From assembly GCA_009779265.1 (NCBI GenBank), contig WREP01000022.1, positions 1-40,101 on the forward strand: 40,101 nt of DNA, written 5' to 3'. A program made the translations under genes and the position numbers. This document shows, piece by piece, positions 39,164-40,101 of the stretch. The first letter of the stretch is position 1. Each line of letters opens with the position of its first letter. The stretch is from Betaproteobacteria bacterium (GTDB lineage Bacteria; Pseudomonadota; Gammaproteobacteria; Burkholderiales; Rhodocyclaceae). The notes under the pieces are model-generated. The model worked only from the letters and a program-made list of their open reading frames with translations. It ran no database searches and was not told the DNA's origin.

Positions 39164-39856
39164 TCAATCCGGTTTCACGTGAAACGCTGGCGGTTGCGGC
39201 GCGCCGCCTTCACCCCGCAGCCAGGCGAGGCGCTGCTCGATCTTGCCGCGCCAGTTGGCGGCGATGCCGTCGACGGCGGCCAGATGCGCCAGCGCCGCCG
39301 GGTCAGGGCGATGCTGCGCCCACAGCGCCAGGGCGGCGGCCAGGGTCGGGCTGTTTGCCGCCGCCTGTTCGAGCAGCAGTTCATCGCCCGGCCTCACCTC
39401 GCCTGGCGTCAGCACGCGCCAATACCAGCCGGTCAGGCGCTGCTCGCCGATGAAGGCGGCCATGCCATCGCAGCCAAAGCGCTCGTCGATCTTCCAGCAC
39501 GGCGTGCGCGGCTGGCAGACCTGCAAGCGGGCGCCGCCGAGACGCCAGATATCGCCGACGCGCACGCTGCTCTCGTCGAGATCGCCGGTCGACAGATTCT
39601 CGCCCAGGCTGCCAGCGAGCAGTTGCCCGGCGGCTGCGGGAAAGCGCTCGGCCAGGCGGCGGTAGTGGGTGGCCGGGTAGAGATGCACGGCCTTCTCCGG
39701 GCCGCCGTGCACGCGCCGGTCGGCCTGCTGGTCGCCGCTGAAGCCTTCGTGGCCGAGCGTCAGGCGGCTGTTTGCCGCCTGCTTGTAGATGCCGCTGGGT
39801 CGCCCGGATTCGGGCAGCGGCCGGATGCCGCCGATGAACAGGGAAACGCTTGCCAT
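39164..39856 (-). CDS. yiiM: YiiM-type MOSC domain protein
   Basis: The 230-residue protein aligns closely with E. coli YiiM: IGGIRPLPESGRPSGIYK, GDQQADRRVHGGPEKAVHLYP, GENLSTGDLDESSVRVGD, and the MOSC cysteine in VCQPRTPCWKID. YiiM gives resistance to N-hydroxylated base analogues such as 6-hydroxylaminopurine, probably through a bound molybdenum cofactor. The C-terminal three-helix domain is present. I chose the ATG at 39856 because it gives the family N-terminus; another start at 39910 adds 18 unlike residues. The last residues are encoded by a parS-like site. Confidence 0.9.
   Translation of the reverse strand: MASVSLFIGGIRPLPESGRPSGIYKQAANSRLTLGHEGFSGDQQADRRVHGGPEKAVHLYPATHYRRLAERFPAAAGQLLAGSLGENLSTGDLDESSVRVGDIWRLGGARLQVCQPRTPCWKIDERFGCDGMAAFIGEQRLTGWYWRVLTPGEVRPGDELLLEQAAANSPTLAAALALWAQHRPDPAALAHLAAVDGIAANWRGKIEQRLAWLRGEGGAPQPPAFHVKPD
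39171..39186. other. parS-like centromere site 4, inside yiiM end
   Basis: GGTTTCACGTGAAACG keeps the 14-base palindromic core GTTTCACGTGAAAC intact and differs from the consensus only at the two outer bases. It encodes AFHVKP near the C-terminus of YiiM. Confidence 0.75.
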
Positions 39857-39887
39857 CAAGGGTGCGCCATCAAAGCGGTATGAAACG

Positions 39888-39945
39888 GGATTGCTGCGCG
39901 GCGCTCGCAATGACAGCCGCCCCCGTCATTGAGGCTGTCGCGAAA
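39888..39945. repeat. Dispersed palindromic repeat, copy E (degenerate)
   Basis: GGGATTGCTGCGCGGCGCTC GCAATGACAG, then CCCCGTCATTGAGGC, follows the same pattern as the four better copies but the right half is eroded. It lies just upstream of the YiiM start. Confidence 0.6.
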
Positions 39946-39987
39946 GCCCGATACTCCCCTCCCCCCTCGCGCAGCCCTCTCTCCCGA

Positions 39988-40046
39988 CCTCTCTCCCAGA
40001 GGGAGAGAGGTGGCAAGTGCCTCCCCTCTCCACAAGTGGAGAGGGG
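39988..40046. repeat. Two perfect hairpins in a CT/GA-rich spacer
   Basis: The first has ten-base arms (CCTCTCTCCC and GGGAGAGAGG) around AGA. The second has eleven-base arms (CCCCTCTCCAC and GTGGAGAGGGG) around AA (40023-40046). Similar GAGAGGG-type hairpins are common spacer repeats in proteobacteria. No gene is seen in the last 190 bases of the window. Confidence 0.7.
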
Positions 40047-40101
40047 CAGGGGGTGAGGATCGAGGGGCCGGGGGAGAGGGGGAGGCGGCAAGTGAGACGG
40101 C

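Overview
The window is a gene-dense, GC-rich chromosomal segment of a betaproteobacterium, most likely Rhodocyclales (Dechloromonas/Azonexus/Zoogloea-type). This rests on the DnaA and DnaN sequences, the proteobacterial GshA type, the rsmB-DUF4390-ntrY-ntrX-trkA-trkH gene order, OxyR with cysteines at 199 and 208, and a pair of PEP-CTERM proteins with sigma54-type promoters. No database search was possible, so the genus is inference. The segment is origin-proximal: it holds dnaA, dnaN, gyrB and priA, four parS-like sites (one mismatch in three, two in the fourth) and two clusters of DnaA boxes.

Layout. 1-1801: the end of thiE, then hemL and a SugE/Gdx guanidinium exporter, overlapping one another. 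1802-7718: dnaA, an origin-like dnaA-dnaN spacer, dnaN, a parS site in the gyrB leader, gyrB and dtd. 7731-12027: apbE and gshA on the minus strand, then the ABC-F protein YbiT, with two copies of a dispersed palindromic repeat. 12061-14416: two tandem paralogous PEP-CTERM genes, each with an upstream inverted repeat, an IHF-like site and a sigma54 promoter. The first has eleven TTGCC units inserted between the IHF site and the promoter. 14416-16504: an AtaL/SRPBCC protein, rsuA and oxyR. 16505-17244: a parS site, then one complete and one apparently truncated integron gene cassette with no integrase. 17245-22184 (minus): topB, a structured spacer, dprA and a LysM protein. 22327-27313: def and fmt, then an accessory stretch (XRE regulator, two lipoproteins, a secreted P1-type nuclease, an unknown protein), part of it bracketed by near-identical 80-bp repeats. 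27393-35542: rsmB, a DUF4390 protein, an NtrY-like kinase, a degenerate NtrX, trkA and trkH, apparently one operon. 35543-40101: a 154-bp foldback element, hemE, a second origin-like region, priA, a YiiM-type MOSC protein and terminal hairpins.

How the parts work together. The replication genes, DnaA boxes and parS sites form an origin and segregation domain. The hemE-priA spacer has DnaA boxes beside an AT-rich tract and competes with the dnaA-dnaN spacer as the true oriC. The PEP-CTERM pair are probably secreted, exosortase-processed surface proteins under sigma54 control; exosortase and the cognate activator are not in the window. The five-base repeat would rotate the IHF/activator side about half a helical turn relative to the promoter with each unit gained or lost, which suggests a phase-variable switch. 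The trk operon couples K+ uptake genes to a two-component system whose regulator has lost the residues needed for ATP hydrolysis and sigma54 contact.
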